Of a DNA stretch of 64,000 nt, positions 11,856 to 21,730 are shown one piece after another. The stretch lies in contig NZ_JANHJQ010000020.1 in assembly GCF_024609785.1 (NCBI RefSeq), positions 16,647 through 80,646 of the forward strand. Direction: 5' to 3'. The position numbers and the translations under genes are program-made. The notes below the pieces were generated by a model that ran no database searches, had not been told where the DNA came from, and saw nothing but the letters and a program-made list of their open reading frames with translations. The DNA comes from Pseudalkalibacillus decolorationis (GTDB lineage Bacteria; Bacillota; Bacilli; Bacillales; Fictibacillaceae). Each line of letters opens with the position of its first letter. Positions within the stretch are counted from its first letter, which is position 1.

Positions 11856-13049
11856 ATGTATAAAAAGCTATTAGCAATTGTTTGTTCATCGCTGATCCTA
11901 TTGTCCGGATGCCTTCCATTCGACAATCTTAAAAAGGACGAGGTTGTGAAGGAAGACGATAATAAGAATGAAAAGGCAATTCCAATTCCAAACGTCGATT
12001 CTCAAGAGGATTACTATAAATCGTTGAAAAATTATGAGCCAGGAGCTGCTCGTGGTGAAATAAGCTACGGTGTCGATAACCGACTTGATATTGATGAACT
12101 GGAAACAGGTCTTATGCGGCTTTCAGAGGATACGTTTGCGATTAATGATTATTATTTTCAAGAAGGCCAGTACCTAACAGAGGATACGATTCGAAACTGG
12201 CTTAGTCGCTCGAGTGAAAAAGAGTCAAAGTCAAAATCTGCTTTTCTACAAAAAGGACTAAGTCCAGGGATCGATGAAGAAGCTTATAAGAAAGCAAGTG
12301 TGGATAAGAAGAAAGAAATGCTGAAAAACAATCCGAAGATGCTCTCCTACATTCTCGAGCAGAATTACTTAAAGGACAGCGGGGATGATAGTGTCAAGCT
12401 CGGCGGGGTCTCGATCGCTCTCTCTTTTAACTCTACGTTTTATTACAGTGTTACAGATGACAAGGGTCTAATCTATAGAGGCGAAGAAAAGCTTGATGCT
12501 AGTAAAGTGAAGCAATATGCTTATAAGACGGGGCAAGAGGTTGTGAATCGCTTGCGGCAGCACCCTGAACTGAAAAATGTCCCAATTGTCGTCGGATTGT
12601 TTATGGAAGAAGAACATGGTGCAGTTGTACCTGGAAACTATTTTGCGAAAACCGTTGTTAATGGCGGTGAAACTTCCGTTGAATGGGAAAAAGTCAAAGA
12701 AGACTATTACTTCTTCCCATCGGAACAAGCCGAGGAAGACCATCGAGAGGATTTCAGTGCTTTCACACAGTTCGAAGCTGAAATCAAAGAATACTTTCCA
12801 AATTACATCGGTGTCATTGGTAAAGCGTTATACCGTAATGATGAGATTGCAAAAATGACGATTGAAATACCGATGCAGTTTAAAGGGAAGTCAGAGGTTA
12901 TCTCCTTCACTCAATACGTGAATTACCTTGTCAAACAATATTATCCAGATGAGTCCGTCGAAGTAAATATCAAATCCTCAACGGATAAAATTGAAAGCCT
13001 AATCGTCACAGACCCGACAAAAGACGATTCCATGGTGCACATCTACTGA
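11856..13049 (+). CDS. camS: CamS-family lipoprotein (YerH)
   Basis: This 397-residue lipoprotein has a short signal peptide ending in LLSGC. The rest matches the CamS sex-pheromone-biosynthesis family, the counterpart of B. subtilis YerH: a charged N-terminal linker, the block LDIDELETGLMRLSEDTF and a C-terminal region with TQFEAEIKEYFPNYIGVIG. In enterococci and staphylococci the signal peptide of CamS is a source of pheromone peptides; a peptide role here is only inference. It is the last gene of the pcrA-ligA-camS run and is followed by a terminator. Confidence 0.92.
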   Translation: MYKKLLAIVCSSLILLSGCLPFDNLKKDEVVKEDDNKNEKAIPIPNVDSQEDYYKSLKNYEPGAARGEISYGVDNRLDIDELETGLMRLSEDTFAINDYYFQEGQYLTEDTIRNWLSRSSEKESKSKSAFLQKGLSPGIDEEAYKKASVDKKKEMLKNNPKMLSYILEQNYLKDSGDDSVKLGGVSIALSFNSTFYYSVTDDKGLIYRGEEKLDASKVKQYAYKTGQEVVNRLRQHPELKNVPIVVGLFMEEEHGAVVPGNYFAKTVVNGGETSVEWEKVKEDYYFFPSEQAEEDHREDFSAFTQFEAEIKEYFPNYIGVIGKALYRNDEIAKMTIEIPMQFKGKSEVISFTQYVNYLVKQYYPDESVEVNIKSSTDKIESLIVTDPTKDDSMVHIY

Positions 13050-13068
13050 CAACAAGATATACAACATA

Positions 13069-13106
13069 GGAGGTGGCTCACTCAGTGGTGAGGCGCTTCC
13101 TTTTTT
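13069..13106 (+). terminator. Terminator after camS
   Basis: GGAGGTGGCTCAC pairs (with some G-U pairs) with GTGAGGCGCTTCC and is followed by TTTTTT. Confidence 0.8.
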
Positions 13107-13352
13107 ACACGTTAAGAAAGTATAAAAATACTTTCTATAGTATAAGCGCAACTAAAGCTCAGCCGGCGCCAAAGGCTTGGCTTTACCAAGTTTTCTTTAC
13201 GTTTAGAACGTAAAAAATTTTGCCTTAAAAATGCAATGTCTAGCTCTGCACCCAAACACTTGGATCACTTCAGCCCCCTTCCGAAGGCGACAGCCTCCTC
13301 AGTGGCCTTCCAGTGACCTTCGGAGCTATCCAGGGTGCTTACGATTTTCTGA
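13107..13352. repeat. Composite intergenic repeat, families C and A
   Basis: The left part, from ACACGTTAAGAAAGTATAAA through GTATAAGCGCAACTAA to about 13200, is nearly identical to the element at 19709-19826 (family C). The right part, with CACTTGGATCACTTCAG, CGACAGCCTCCTC and GTGCTTACGATTTTCT, is a family A copy. The two share the same AAGAAAGTATAAAA head, which suggests modular elements. The repeat fills the gap between the camS terminator and the promoter of the next gene. Confidence 0.8.
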
Positions 13353-13443
13353 ATTTTGGGGCTGAAACCTCCTGTTGGTAAAATACTATATTCATTTTGT
13401 ATGATAGAGCTAACATAAGGTCTATAAGGAGAGGTGAAGTTAA

Positions 13444-14517
13444 ATGTTATATGCCAATACCTTAACTAAGATGCTAGGAATTGAGTATCCGATCATTCAG
13501 GCAGGAATGGCTGGGGGAGTTACCACAGCGGCACTTGTTTCTGAGGTTAGTAACGCTGGTGGCCTTGGAATGATCGGTGCAGGTTACATGAAACCCGAGC
13601 AACTTCGAGAACTAATTCAGGAGACAAAGAAACGAACAGACAAGCCTTTCGCGGTTAATCTTTTCATTAATGAAGAAGAGCCGATATTAACAAATGAAGA
13701 GGTGAATGAAGCAAGAAGGATTCTGAAGCCAATTCAACAAGAACTTGATACCGCTGAAGAACTAGTTCTCGGGCATCTTCCAAAAATGGAGGAACAGATT
13801 GAAGTTCTTTTAAAGGAAAAGGTCGAAATAATGAGCTTTACTTTCGGAATACCAAACGAACAAACGATCCATAGATTGAAACATCAAGACGTTTTGTTGA
13901 TCGGAACTGCGACAACGGTAGATGAGGCGATTTTAAACGACAAGGCTGGAATGGATGCAGTTGTTGTTCAAGGATTCGAAGCAGGAGGGCACCGTGGGAC
14001 GTTTGAGCAATCATTTGATGAAGGGATGATTGGAACGATGGCTCTTGTTCCGCAAGTAGTTGATCACGTTCATATTCCAGTTATCGCTGCGGGCGGAATT
14101 ATGGATGGCCGTGGAATTGTTGCCTCAATGGCACTCGGTGCTCGTGGCGTTCAAATGGGATCTGCGTTCTTAACGTGTCAGGAAAGCGGGGGAAATCCAC
14201 TTCATAAAAAAGCGACTTTAGAGCGTAAAGAAACGGAGACGATCATAACCCGGAGCTTTTCAGGGAAACCGGCGAGGGGTTTTCAAAATCGTTTCACAGA
14301 AATGATGAAGGATCATGAGACGAATGTTCCAGAATATCCAGTGCAGAATTATCTAACAAATTCGATTCGCCAAAGAGCGAAGGAAGCTGGAAATGCGGAA
14401 TTTATGTCGCTATGGTCTGGACAAGGAACACGACTCAGCGAAAACCTGACCGTAGCGAACTTTATGAAAAAGTTACTAACGGAAGTCAATGAAACAGCCT
14501 CGAATTTATTTCGTTAA
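13444..14517 (+). CDS. Nitronate monooxygenase (2-nitropropane dioxygenase family)
   Basis: This 357-residue FMN-dependent TIM-barrel enzyme starts at IEYPIIQAGMAGG and carries NAGGLGMIGAGYM, VVVQGFEAGGHRG and IPVIAAGGIMDGRG, with the phosphate-binding region LGARGVQMGSAFL. The EAGGHRG block contains the histidine typical of nitronate monooxygenases and separates the protein from FabK-type enoyl reductases. These enzymes detoxify alkyl nitronates such as propionate-3-nitronate. GGAGAGGTGAAG precedes the ATG. It appears to be a single-gene unit. Confidence 0.88.
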   Translation: MLYANTLTKMLGIEYPIIQAGMAGGVTTAALVSEVSNAGGLGMIGAGYMKPEQLRELIQETKKRTDKPFAVNLFINEEEPILTNEEVNEARRILKPIQQELDTAEELVLGHLPKMEEQIEVLLKEKVEIMSFTFGIPNEQTIHRLKHQDVLLIGTATTVDEAILNDKAGMDAVVVQGFEAGGHRGTFEQSFDEGMIGTMALVPQVVDHVHIPVIAAGGIMDGRGIVASMALGARGVQMGSAFLTCQESGGNPLHKKATLERKETETIITRSFSGKPARGFQNRFTEMMKDHETNVPEYPVQNYLTNSIRQRAKEAGNAEFMSLWSGQGTRLSENLTVANFMKKLLTEVNETASNLFR

Positions 14518-14534
14518 AAAGTTCGAGGTTTATG

Positions 14535-14587
14535 TTTACAAACCGCCAGTCGGTATACTATAATATTGTAGAAAACCGACGGTCGGT
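14535..14587 (+). promoter_or_regulatory. Promoter with paired TetR operators
   Basis: TTTACA at 14535-14540 and TATAAT at 14559-14564 are 18 nt apart. The 13-bp palindrome ACCGAC-g-GTCGGT lies at 14575-14587 just downstream, and a near copy ACCGCC-a-GTCGGT at 14542-14554 fills the spacer. The placement predicts autorepression of the TetR gene at 14604. Confidence 0.8.
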
Positions 14588-14603
14588 CTGAAAGGAGAAT
14601 AAG

Positions 14604-15194
14604 ATGAATAAAAGTTATCAATTATTAGTCTCAACCACAGAAGACCTTATAAGCAAATTAGGGTGCCAACAAACAACATTAAAGGTCATCATGGAACAAT
14701 CCGGTTTATCGAAGGGTGCTATTTATCATTACGTGGACAGTAAGGATGAATTATTTGGGTTAATTTTAAAATCAAAAATTATTAGCGTTAACGAGAAATT
14801 CCAGCATGCCATTGCAGAGAATGATAAGCCTGAATTGAAAAGTCCGTTAGAAGCAATTGCAAGCGGAACTAAGACTTTGCTTAATGAAAACAATGTGACG
14901 AATGCAATCTTCGCGTATTTACTGAGCAAGAGAGAAAACGCAGCTATTCAAGGAATCCTTAATGAACTGTACGAATATTCGCTTGAAACAGCTAGTAAAT
15001 GGATACGATCGGGGCAGGACAGTGGTGTTATTACTAAACAGTTGAATGTTAACAAGACAGCAGCCATGTTTCTTACGGTATCTTACGGAATTCGGGTTCT
15101 CCATATGTTATCACCACAATCAACAGGCGAGTATTCAATTGATGACTTCTATGAGTTAATGTTCCAAACGTTGAAGGTAAATGAGGACAAATAA
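14604..15194 (+). CDS. TetR/AcrR family regulator
   Basis: This 196-residue regulator has an N-terminal helix-turn-helix (TLKVIMEQSGLSKGAIYHYVDSK) and a ligand-binding C-terminal domain with a TetR_C-type architecture. AAAGGAG precedes the ATG. The two palindromes in its own promoter make autoregulation very likely. It is 21 bp upstream of a DUF2269 membrane protein, presumably its co-regulated partner. The inducer is unknown. Confidence 0.9.
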   Translation: MNKSYQLLVSTTEDLISKLGCQQTTLKVIMEQSGLSKGAIYHYVDSKDELFGLILKSKIISVNEKFQHAIAENDKPELKSPLEAIASGTKTLLNENNVTNAIFAYLLSKRENAAIQGILNELYEYSLETASKWIRSGQDSGVITKQLNVNKTAAMFLTVSYGIRVLHMLSPQSTGEYSIDDFYELMFQTLKVNEDK

Positions 15195-15215
15195 GTACTT
15201 TTAGGAGGTTGTTAG

Positions 15216-15677
15216 ATGGACATCTATTTATTATTGCATCTAATTGGTGTTATTTTGTTTTTAGGGAACATTATTACTGCAGCGTTTTGGAAAGTGAATG
15301 CTGATCGATCCGGTGATATCGCCCATATTAGTAGGGTTAGTAAAGGGGTAATGGTCGCAGATTTTGTATTCACGTTACCGGGAATTCTTTTTATTCTTTT
15401 TTCCGGATTAATGATGGCACATACAGGTGGATATATGGACGGACAATGGAGCTGGCTGACCCTGTCAATTACCCTGTTTAGCGTGACAGGGATCATATGG
15501 TTAGCGATTCTCCTCCCAATCCAGAAAAAAATGATTTCAGAGTCTCAGCAATCCCTAAATCAAGGGAGTATAACAAACGGGTACAAGGAAGCATCTTTGT
15601 ATTGGGCTGTATTTGGCATTGCAGCTACGTTATTACCGATTGTTATTTTATATTTGATGATAATGAAGCCAATGTGA
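15216..15677 (+). CDS. DUF2269-like integral membrane protein
   Basis: This 153-residue protein has four predicted membrane segments at about residues 3-22, 46-67, 80-101 and 130-150. The N-terminal LLLHLIGVILFLGNII block, with its conserved histidine, and the general layout fit DUF2269 (copper-resistance D-like) proteins. AGGAGG precedes the ATG. It is co-transcribed with the upstream TetR gene. Whether it transports or senses a compound cannot be told. Confidence 0.75.
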   Translation: MDIYLLLHLIGVILFLGNIITAAFWKVNADRSGDIAHISRVSKGVMVADFVFTLPGILFILFSGLMMAHTGGYMDGQWSWLTLSITLFSVTGIIWLAILLPIQKKMISESQQSLNQGSITNGYKEASLYWAVFGIAATLLPIVILYLMIMKPM

Positions 15678-15803
15678 ACCAATTTACATGCATAAACGTT
15701 AATTGATAGTGAAAAATTAAGTGCAAATTATCGTAAAAAAGGGCATAAAATCAACCTTTACACAGCTGTTTTCTATTCAATATTCTGACTATTGCAGAAT
15801 GAT

Positions 15804-15817
15804 TGAAAGCGGTGAAA
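15804..15817 (+). promoter_or_regulatory. Possible cre (CcpA) box upstream of rocA
   Basis: TGAAAGCGGTGAAA agrees with the consensus TGWAANCGNTNWCA at 13 of 14 positions. It lies 84 bp before the RocA start. Catabolite control of arginine/proline degradation would be sensible, but this is only a motif match. Confidence 0.35.
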
Positions 15818-15900
15818 TCTTCATGTAGAATGAGGGTGACTTGGAAATGCATGTATGCGTTTTCAACACTACTCTATTGGGAATTAGGAGGGTTCATCTT

Positions 15901-17448
15901 ATGGTAGTACCATACAAACACGAGCCATTTACCGATTTTTCCGTTAAGGAAAATCGTGAAGCTTTTGAAGAAGCTTTGAAAAAAGTTGAGAAAGAATTAG
16001 GTAAAGACTATGACCTGATCATCAACGGTGAGTACGTTTCCACCGAAGATAAGATCGTTTCGATTAATCCAGCGAACAAAAAAGAGGTCATCGGTCGTGT
16101 TTCCAAAGCGAATCAAGAACTCGCTGAAAAGGCGATGCAAGCTGCGGATAAGGCTTTTGACACCTGGCGCAAGGTTGATCCAGTAGAACGTGCTAACATT
16201 TTATTCCGCGCTGCTGCAGAAATTCGCCGCCGTAAGCATGAATTCTCGGCTTTAATGGTAAAAGAAGCCGGTAAACCATGGAAGGAAGCAGATGCAGATA
16301 CTGCTGAAGCAATTGACTTCCTTGAGTATTATGGTCGTCAAATGATTGAAATTAAAGAAGGTAAGGCTATTCAAAGCCGTTCTAATGAGCACAACCAATA
16401 TAAATATATTCCACTTGGTGTAGGAATTACGATTTCACCTTGGAACTTCCCGTTTGCGATTATGGCAGGAACTACAGTTGCTCCAATCGTTTCAGGAAAT
16501 ACCGTTATTTTGAAGCCAGCTAGTTCAACACCTATCATCGCTGCATGGTTTGCAGATGTAATGCTTCAAGCTGGTGTACCTGCAGGCGTCATGAACTTTC
16601 TTCCAGGTAGTGGTGCAGAAGTTGGGGACTATCTTGTCGACCACCCACGCACTCGTTTCATCAGCTTCACAGGATCTCGTGACGTTGGTACACGTATCTG
16701 GGAACGTGCTGCAAAAATTCAAGATGGCCAGAAGTGGTTGAAGCGTGTCATTGTTGAAATGGGCGGGAAGGATACAGTCCTTGTAGACAAAGACGCTGAC
16801 TTAGATGTGGCTGCTCAATCCATCGTATTCTCTGCTTACGGATTCGCTGGACAAAAATGTTCTGCTGGATCTCGTGCCGTTATCCATCAGGACGTTTACG
16901 ATGAGGTTCTTGAAAAAGCAGTTAAGATTACGAAAGAGCTAAATGTTGGTGAACCGACTGACCACAATACGTACATGGGTCCTGTTATCGATGCAGGTGC
17001 TTATGAGAAAATCATGAAATATATCAAAATCGGTAAAGAAGAAGGACGCCTAGTTGCAGGTGGAGAAGGAGATGACTCCAAAGGTTTCTTCATCCAACCA
17101 ACGATGTTTGCAGATCTTGATCCGCAAGCTCGTATCATGCAAGAAGAGATTTTTGGACCAGTTGTTGCGGTAAGTAAGGCTCGTGACTTTGATCACATGC
17201 TCGAAATTGCAAACAACACAGAATACGGTCTAACTGGTGCACTTCTTACAAAGAACCGCGATCACATTACACGTGCGAAAGAAGATTACCAAGTCGGTAA
17301 CCTTTACTTCAACCGTGGATGTACAGGTGCAATTGTTGGATACCACCCATTCGGAGGATTCAACATGTCCGGAACTGACTCCAAAGCAGGCGGACCAGAC
17401 TACCTTGTACAACACATGCAACCAAAAACAACTTCAGAAGAGTTATAA
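15901..17448 (+). CDS. rocA: 1-pyrroline-5-carboxylate dehydrogenase RocA
   Basis: This 515-residue aldehyde dehydrogenase oxidises pyrroline-5-carboxylate/glutamate semialdehyde to glutamate, the last step of proline and arginine catabolism. It resembles B. subtilis RocA throughout. The cofactor motif is [10 protein letters not shown], the catalytic glutamate lies in VEMGGKD and the catalytic cysteine in [12 protein letters not shown] (about Cys320). The start at 15901 is chosen because AGGAGGG lies 9 nt upstream; the frame stays open to a TTG at 15841 without a ribosome binding site. It is followed by a terminator, then by the proline symporter unit. No proline dehydrogenase gene is in the window. 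Confidence 0.96.
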   Translation: MVVPYKHEPFTDFSVKENREAFEEALKKVEKELGKDYDLIINGEYVSTEDKIVSINPANKKEVIGRVSKANQELAEKAMQAADKAFDTWRKVDPVERANILFRAAAEIRRRKHEFSALMVKEAGKPWKEADADTAEAIDFLEYYGRQMIEIKEGKAIQSRSNEHNQYKYIPLGVGITISPWNFPFAIMAGTTVAPIVSGNTVILKPASSTPIIAAWFADVMLQAGVPAGVMNFLPGSGAEVGDYLVDHPRTRFISFTGSRDVGTRIWERAAKIQDGQKWLKRVIVEMGGKDTVLVDKDADLDVAAQSIVFSAYGFAGQKCSAGSRAVIHQDVYDEVLEKAVKITKELNVGEPTDHNTYMGPVIDAGAYEKIMKYIKIGKEEGRLVAGGEGDDSKGFFIQPTMFADLDPQARIMQEEIFGPVVAVSKARDFDHMLEIANNTEYGLTGALLTKNRDHITRAKEDYQVGNLYFNRGCTGAIVGYHPFGGFNMSGTDSKAGGPDYLVQHMQPKTTSEEL

Positions 17449-17463
17449 GAGATATCCAAACGG

Positions 17464-17500
17464 AACCCATCTTTCGCATATAGCGAGAGGTGGGTTTTTT
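17464..17500 (+). terminator. Terminator after rocA
   Basis: ACCCATCTTTCGC and GCGAGAGGTGGGT form a long stem and are followed by TTTTTT. Confidence 0.9.
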
Positions 17501-18042
17501 AACACGGTCTATAGCCGTCTCAAGTTTCAACAACAAACGACTTTAAATAGGTTAAAACCGATTGGGCTTTTTTAAATTAAGGGAACATCTCATTCGGAAG
17601 GATCTCGTCGATGGTTGAACTAATGCTCGTAATGGTTAAATGTACCCGCAACAATCAATTCTCCTTAAAACTTGTCTTGGATCTACAAAAAAACACATGC
17701 CAAATGAGCTGAATTTTCTTCACACAGTTTTTTCAGCGAATTTGGATGAGAATAGTAATTAAAGGGGAAAATACAAAAAAATTTTCAGTTATTTGATGGC
17801 GATTGGAAAAATAAACCTTATATTAATGTTCATAAATTTTCATGAATAGATATTACAATATATAAAACATAAGACCTATATAGACTTAATAATCGAATAA
17901 ATATACAGAGTACTTCAGGTAATATAATTATCATAATGTTCTAACTATTATTTTATGTTATTATGTTTAATGGTGTCAACAAGTGCGGATATGCGTAAAT
18001 ATTTGCCCGATTCGGGTAATGCATATTGGTTGTATATAAACA
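17501..18042. other. AT-rich upstream region of the symporter unit
   Basis: This gap of about 540 bp has no open frame with a ribosome binding site. It ends in a very AT-rich stretch (17750-17970) and a short dyad GCCCGATTCGGGT near 18004. It presumably holds the promoter and regulatory sites of the proline symporter unit, but I cannot assign a promoter with confidence. Confidence 0.5.
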
Positions 18043-18058
18043 AGCAGGGGGTGTTTAT

Positions 18059-18172
18059 GTGGAAGAGTACGCTTTATCAAGTGCAACATGGTTTTGGTTA
18101 CTAGTCCCGATGCCATTAATTATCTTACTAACAATCATATCTTGGATTAAAGAGGGGAGAAAACAAACTTAA
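18059..18172 (+). CDS. Small single-helix membrane protein, putative symporter accessory protein
   Basis: A 37-residue frame starts at GTG 18059 with AGGGGG 8 nt upstream and ends 3 bp before the putP ATG. The product begins VEEYALSSATW, has one hydrophobic helix (residues 11-29, with WFWLLVP and IILLTI) and ends in a basic tail KEGRKQT. Its size, position and layout fit the small accessory proteins encoded immediately upstream of some sodium:solute symporters. That putP itself has a poorly spaced Shine-Dalgarno suggests translational coupling. The assignment is inference. Confidence 0.65.
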   Translation: MEEYALSSATWFWLLVPMPLIILLTIISWIKEGRKQT

Positions 18173-18175
18173 ATT

Positions 18176-19654
18176 ATGGATATTAATATACCTACATTAA
18201 CTTCAATTATTATTTATCTAGTAGCTATGCTATTGATCGGTTACATTGCAGCAAAAATGACAAGTAACCTTTCTGATTACGTTCTAGGAGGAAGACGTCT
18301 AGGCGGTGGTGTGGCTGCATTAAGTGCAGGCGCTTCTGATATGAGTGGTTGGCTCTTGCTCGGTTTACCAGGTGCGATTTATGCAAGCGGGATGAATTCA
18401 ATCTGGCTCGCGGTAGGACTTGCAACCGGAGCCTACTTAAACTGGCAATTTATAGCGAAACCACTAAGAGTTTATACAGAGAAATCAAATGATTCGATCA
18501 CTGTTCCAGATTTCTTTGAAAATCGTTTCCGTGACAAATCAAAAGTTTTACGTGTCATTTCGGCACTCGTAATACTCGTGTTTTTCACATTCTATACGTC
18601 ATCAGGTCTTGTTGGCGGAGCGATCTTGCTTGAGTCATCCTTTAACATGGATTATCAGCTAGCCTTATGGGTTGGTGCTGCCGTAATCGTTTCTTATACG
18701 TTCATGGGAGGATTTTTAGCAGCAAGTTGGACAGACTTCGTACAAGGCATTTTAATGTTCTGTGCTCTGATCATTGTTCCAGTTCGTTCAATTATGGTAC
18801 TTGGTGGTTGGGACGGAACATTACAAAAGGTCGGTAATATTGATATCAGTTACTTAGATGCTTTGACAGGAACTACCATACTGGGAATTGTTTCCTTGCT
18901 GGCTTGGGGTCTTGGTTATTTCGGCCAACCTCATATCGTCGTCCGCTTTATGGGAATTAAATCAACAAGAGAGATTCCTAAGGCGCGATTTATCGGAATG
19001 ACATGGATGATTGTTTCTTTATTCGGTGCAATTTTCATCGGGTTTTCAGGTATCGCGTATTTCGCGGATGCTCCATTAGGCAACCCGGAAACAGTATTCA
19101 TTCAGTTTTCACAAGTACTATTTGATCCATGGGTAGCTGGATTCCTACTTGCAGCTATTTTGTCAGCTATCATGAGTACGGTGGACTCACAATTACTAGT
19201 ATCATCCAGTGCACTTGCACAGGACTTCTATAGCCAAATCTTAAGAAAAGATGCAGGACCGAAAGAAGAAATGCTTGTAGGACGTTTTGCAGTATTAGGT
19301 ATTTCAATTATTGCAATCTTTCTTGGTTACAATCCGGACAGTAAAGTTCTTGAGCTTGTTAGTTACGCTTGGGCTGGGTTCGGTGCCGCATTTGGTCCAG
19401 TCACCATTCTGGCTTTATTCTGGAAGCGTATGACTCGAAACGGCGCATTAGCTGGTATTATCGTCGGGGCAGCTACGGTTGTTCTGTGGAAGGTTCTTAC
19501 AACTGTGGGGATAATTCCATTTAGTCTATATGAAATACTTCCTGGGTTTGTCTTCGCGTTTATTGCAGTTATCGTCGTTAGTTTGATGAGCAAGGAACCA
19601 TCAAAAGAAATTCAGGATGAGTTTGATGCAGTAGCGCAGGAAATCAGAGCTTAA
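18176..19654 (+). CDS. putP: Sodium/proline symporter (PutP/OpuE type)
   Basis: This 492-residue member of the sodium:solute symporter family has about 13 membrane helices. LSDYVLGGRRLGGG, the sodium-site block LSAGASDMSGWLLLGLPG and the late ILSAIMSTVDSQLLVSSS are diagnostic of proline transporters. It imports proline with Na+, either as nutrient (PutP) or osmoprotectant (OpuE). Location next to rocA favours catabolism, while location before gatC is where B. subtilis has osmoregulated opuE, so the role is open. GAGGGGAG lies 16 nt upstream, rather far, inside the preceding small gene. A terminator follows. Confidence 0.93.
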   Translation: MDINIPTLTSIIIYLVAMLLIGYIAAKMTSNLSDYVLGGRRLGGGVAALSAGASDMSGWLLLGLPGAIYASGMNSIWLAVGLATGAYLNWQFIAKPLRVYTEKSNDSITVPDFFENRFRDKSKVLRVISALVILVFFTFYTSSGLVGGAILLESSFNMDYQLALWVGAAVIVSYTFMGGFLAASWTDFVQGILMFCALIIVPVRSIMVLGGWDGTLQKVGNIDISYLDALTGTTILGIVSLLAWGLGYFGQPHIVVRFMGIKSTREIPKARFIGMTWMIVSLFGAIFIGFSGIAYFADAPLGNPETVFIQFSQVLFDPWVAGFLLAAILSAIMSTVDSQLLVSSSALAQDFYSQILRKDAGPKEEMLVGRFAVLGISIIAIFLGYNPDSKVLELVSYAWAGFGAAFGPVTILALFWKRMTRNGALAGIIVGAATVVLWKVLTTVGIIPFSLYEILPGFVFAFIAVIVVSLMSKEPSKEIQDEFDAVAQEIRA

Positions 19655-19665
19655 ACATAAAATTC

Positions 19666-19707
19666 AAAAGACTGACTTGAAGGTTTATCCTTTGGGCCAG
19701 TCTTTTT
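19666..19707 (+). terminator. Terminator after the proline symporter gene
   Basis: AAAGACTG and CAGTCTTT bracket a 23-nt internal segment and are followed by TTTT. Confidence 0.75.
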
Positions 19708-19708
19708 C

Positions 19709-19826
19709 TCACGTTAAGAAAGTATAAAAATACTTTCTATAGTATAAGCGCAACTAAGGCGATCGCCAGCGCTAAGGCTTGGCGGCCAAGTTTTCTTTAT
19801 CGTTTTAGTTTTTAGGCGTAAAAACT
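19709..19826. repeat. Intergenic repeat, family C
   Basis: About 50 bp starting at CACGTTAAGAAAGTATAAA are identical to 13109-13158. The middle is a GC-rich dyad GCGATCGCCAGCGC ... GCTTGGCGGCC and the end is AAGTTTTCTTTA. A fragment of the same end recurs at 38500-38531. It starts directly at the terminator T-run. Confidence 0.8.
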
Positions 19827-19948
19827 AACTTGCAGCTGACTCATTTTATCCAATCATCTATCTAAGTCGCCTGAATGTTGATTCTACCGGGTTCTTTTTG
19901 GTATCATCAGTATATTGCTATACGTACGATTTTATGGAGGTGGAACGC

Positions 19949-20239
19949 GTGTCCCGAATTGAAAAGGAAGAAGTGAAACACGTTGCTAAGCTTGCTCGTC
20001 TTGCCGTAACGGAGGAAGAGGCGGAAATGTTTACGAAGCAACTTGACGATATTATTGGATATGCAGAGCAATTAAATGAATTGAATACAGACGATGTCGA
20101 ACCGACTACTCACGTTCTTGATTTGAAAAATGTCTTGCGAGAAGACAACGTGAAGGACTGGTTCACACGTGACGAAGCGCTTAAGAACGCACCAGATCAA
20201 CAAAACGGACTTATCAAGGTTCCGGCTGTTTTAGAGTAG
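19949..20239 (+). CDS. gatC: Aspartyl/glutamyl-tRNA amidotransferase subunit C
   Basis: This 96-residue GatC is the small subunit that clamps GatA and GatB in the amidotransferase making Gln-tRNA(Gln) or Asn-tRNA(Asn). [19 protein letters not shown] and [17 protein letters not shown] are typical. GTG 19949 is chosen because TGGAGGTGG lies 6-8 nt upstream, and the resulting length equals that of Bacillus GatC; an in-frame extension to 19898 has no such site. It is the first gene of gatCAB. Confidence 0.95.
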   Translation: MSRIEKEEVKHVAKLARLAVTEEEAEMFTKQLDDIIGYAEQLNELNTDDVEPTTHVLDLKNVLREDNVKDWFTRDEALKNAPDQQNGLIKVPAVLE

Positions 20240-20257
20240 GGAGGGAGAAGGAATACG

Positions 20258-21715
20258 ATGTCGTTATTTGATAAAAAGATCTCAGAAGTACATGAGCTTT
20301 TACATAAAAAAGAGCTGAAGGTCAGTGAACTTGTTGATGCATCATTCACAAGAATTCATGAAGTTGATGACAAGGTGAAGGCATTTTTAACATTGAATGA
20401 AGAGGCTGCCACAAAACAAGCCAAGCTTCTCGATGATAAAATGGGTACGGATGAAGCACGCGGACTGCTTTTCGGGCTTCCGATTGGCGTAAAAGACAAC
20501 ATCTCAACGAAAAACCTGCGCACGACTTGCGGAAGCCAACTACTCGCAAACTTTGACCCAGTTTATGATGCAACAGTCGTTGAAAAGCTAAATGAAGCAG
20601 AAACGATAACAGTTGGGAAATTGAACATGGACGAGTTTGCGATGGGATCATCAAATGAAAACTCTGGATTTTTCCAAACACGTAACCCGTGGAACACCGA
20701 GTACGTACCAGGTGGCTCAAGCGGTGGATCAGCAGCATCTGTCGCAGCAGGGGAAGTCTTTTTCTCATTAGGATCAGATACAGGTGGATCGATTCGTCAA
20801 CCAGCGGCATTCTGTGGTGTAGTTGGATTAAAGCCTACATATGGACGTGTATCCCGTTTCGGACTCGTCGCATTTGCTTCGTCACTTGATCAAATTGGGC
20901 CGATTACCAATACGGTAGAAGATAACGCATTTCTACTACAATCCATTGCTGGGTATGACAAAATGGACTCGACGTCAGCGGATGTTACGAAGAACGACTA
21001 CACTGCAGCACTTACGGGCGATGTGAAGGGCCTTAAGATTGCTGTGCCAAAGGAATATATTGGCGAGGGTGTCGATGAAGACGTTAAGAACAGAGTGATG
21101 GAAGCGCTCAAGGTGTTAGAAGGAATGGGTGCAGAATGGGAAGAAGTATCCTTACCACACTCTAAATACGGTGTGGCAACCTACTACTTGCTGGCGTCAT
21201 CTGAAGCCTCCTCGAACCTTGCCCGTTTTGACGGTGTTCGATATGGGGTACGCTCTGAAAACCCAGCTAACTTGACTGAGCTATACAACAAAACACGTAG
21301 CGAAGGCTTTGGTGAAGAAGTGAAACGCCGGATTATGCTCGGAACATTCGCATTAAGCTCAGGGTTTTACGATGCTTATTATAAAAAAGCCCAACGTGTA
21401 CGAACATTGATTAAAAACGACTTTGACAAGGTGTTTGAAAAATATGATGTCATTCTTGGGCCAACGACACCGACACCTGCTTTTAAAATTGGTGCCAAGG
21501 TGGATGACCCGCTGACCATGTATGCGAACGATATTTTAACAATACCAGTCAATTTAGCAGGTGTACCAGCGATTTCTATTCCGTGTGGCCTTTCGAATGG
21601 ACTACCTGTTGGATTGCAAATTATCGGTAAAGCATTTGATGAAAGTACGATTTATCGCGTAGCTCATGCCTACGAGCAAGCAACTGACCATCATCAAAAC
21701 AAACCAGGATTGTAA
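20258..21715 (+). CDS. gatA: Aspartyl/glutamyl-tRNA amidotransferase subunit A
   Basis: This 485-residue amidase-signature protein releases ammonia from glutamine. The Ser-cisSer-Lys triad is visible in GVKDNI (Lys), [15 protein letters not shown] (cis-Ser) and [16 protein letters not shown] (nucleophilic Ser). It lies 18 bp after gatC and 15 bp before gatB, so the three form one operon and one complex. Confidence 0.97.
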   Translation: MSLFDKKISEVHELLHKKELKVSELVDASFTRIHEVDDKVKAFLTLNEEAATKQAKLLDDKMGTDEARGLLFGLPIGVKDNISTKNLRTTCGSQLLANFDPVYDATVVEKLNEAETITVGKLNMDEFAMGSSNENSGFFQTRNPWNTEYVPGGSSGGSAASVAAGEVFFSLGSDTGGSIRQPAAFCGVVGLKPTYGRVSRFGLVAFASSLDQIGPITNTVEDNAFLLQSIAGYDKMDSTSADVTKNDYTAALTGDVKGLKIAVPKEYIGEGVDEDVKNRVMEALKVLEGMGAEWEEVSLPHSKYGVATYYLLASSEASSNLARFDGVRYGVRSENPANLTELYNKTRSEGFGEEVKRRIMLGTFALSSGFYDAYYKKAQRVRTLIKNDFDKVFEKYDVILGPTTPTPAFKIGAKVDDPLTMYANDILTIPVNLAGVPAISIPCGLSNGLPVGLQIIGKAFDESTIYRVAHAYEQATDHHQNKPGL

Positions 21716-21730
21716 GGGGGGAGACAGACT

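Noticed and set aside
20346-20810. 154-codon frame opposite gatA
   Set aside because: It is antisense to intact amidase-signature motifs and lacks a ribosome binding site.
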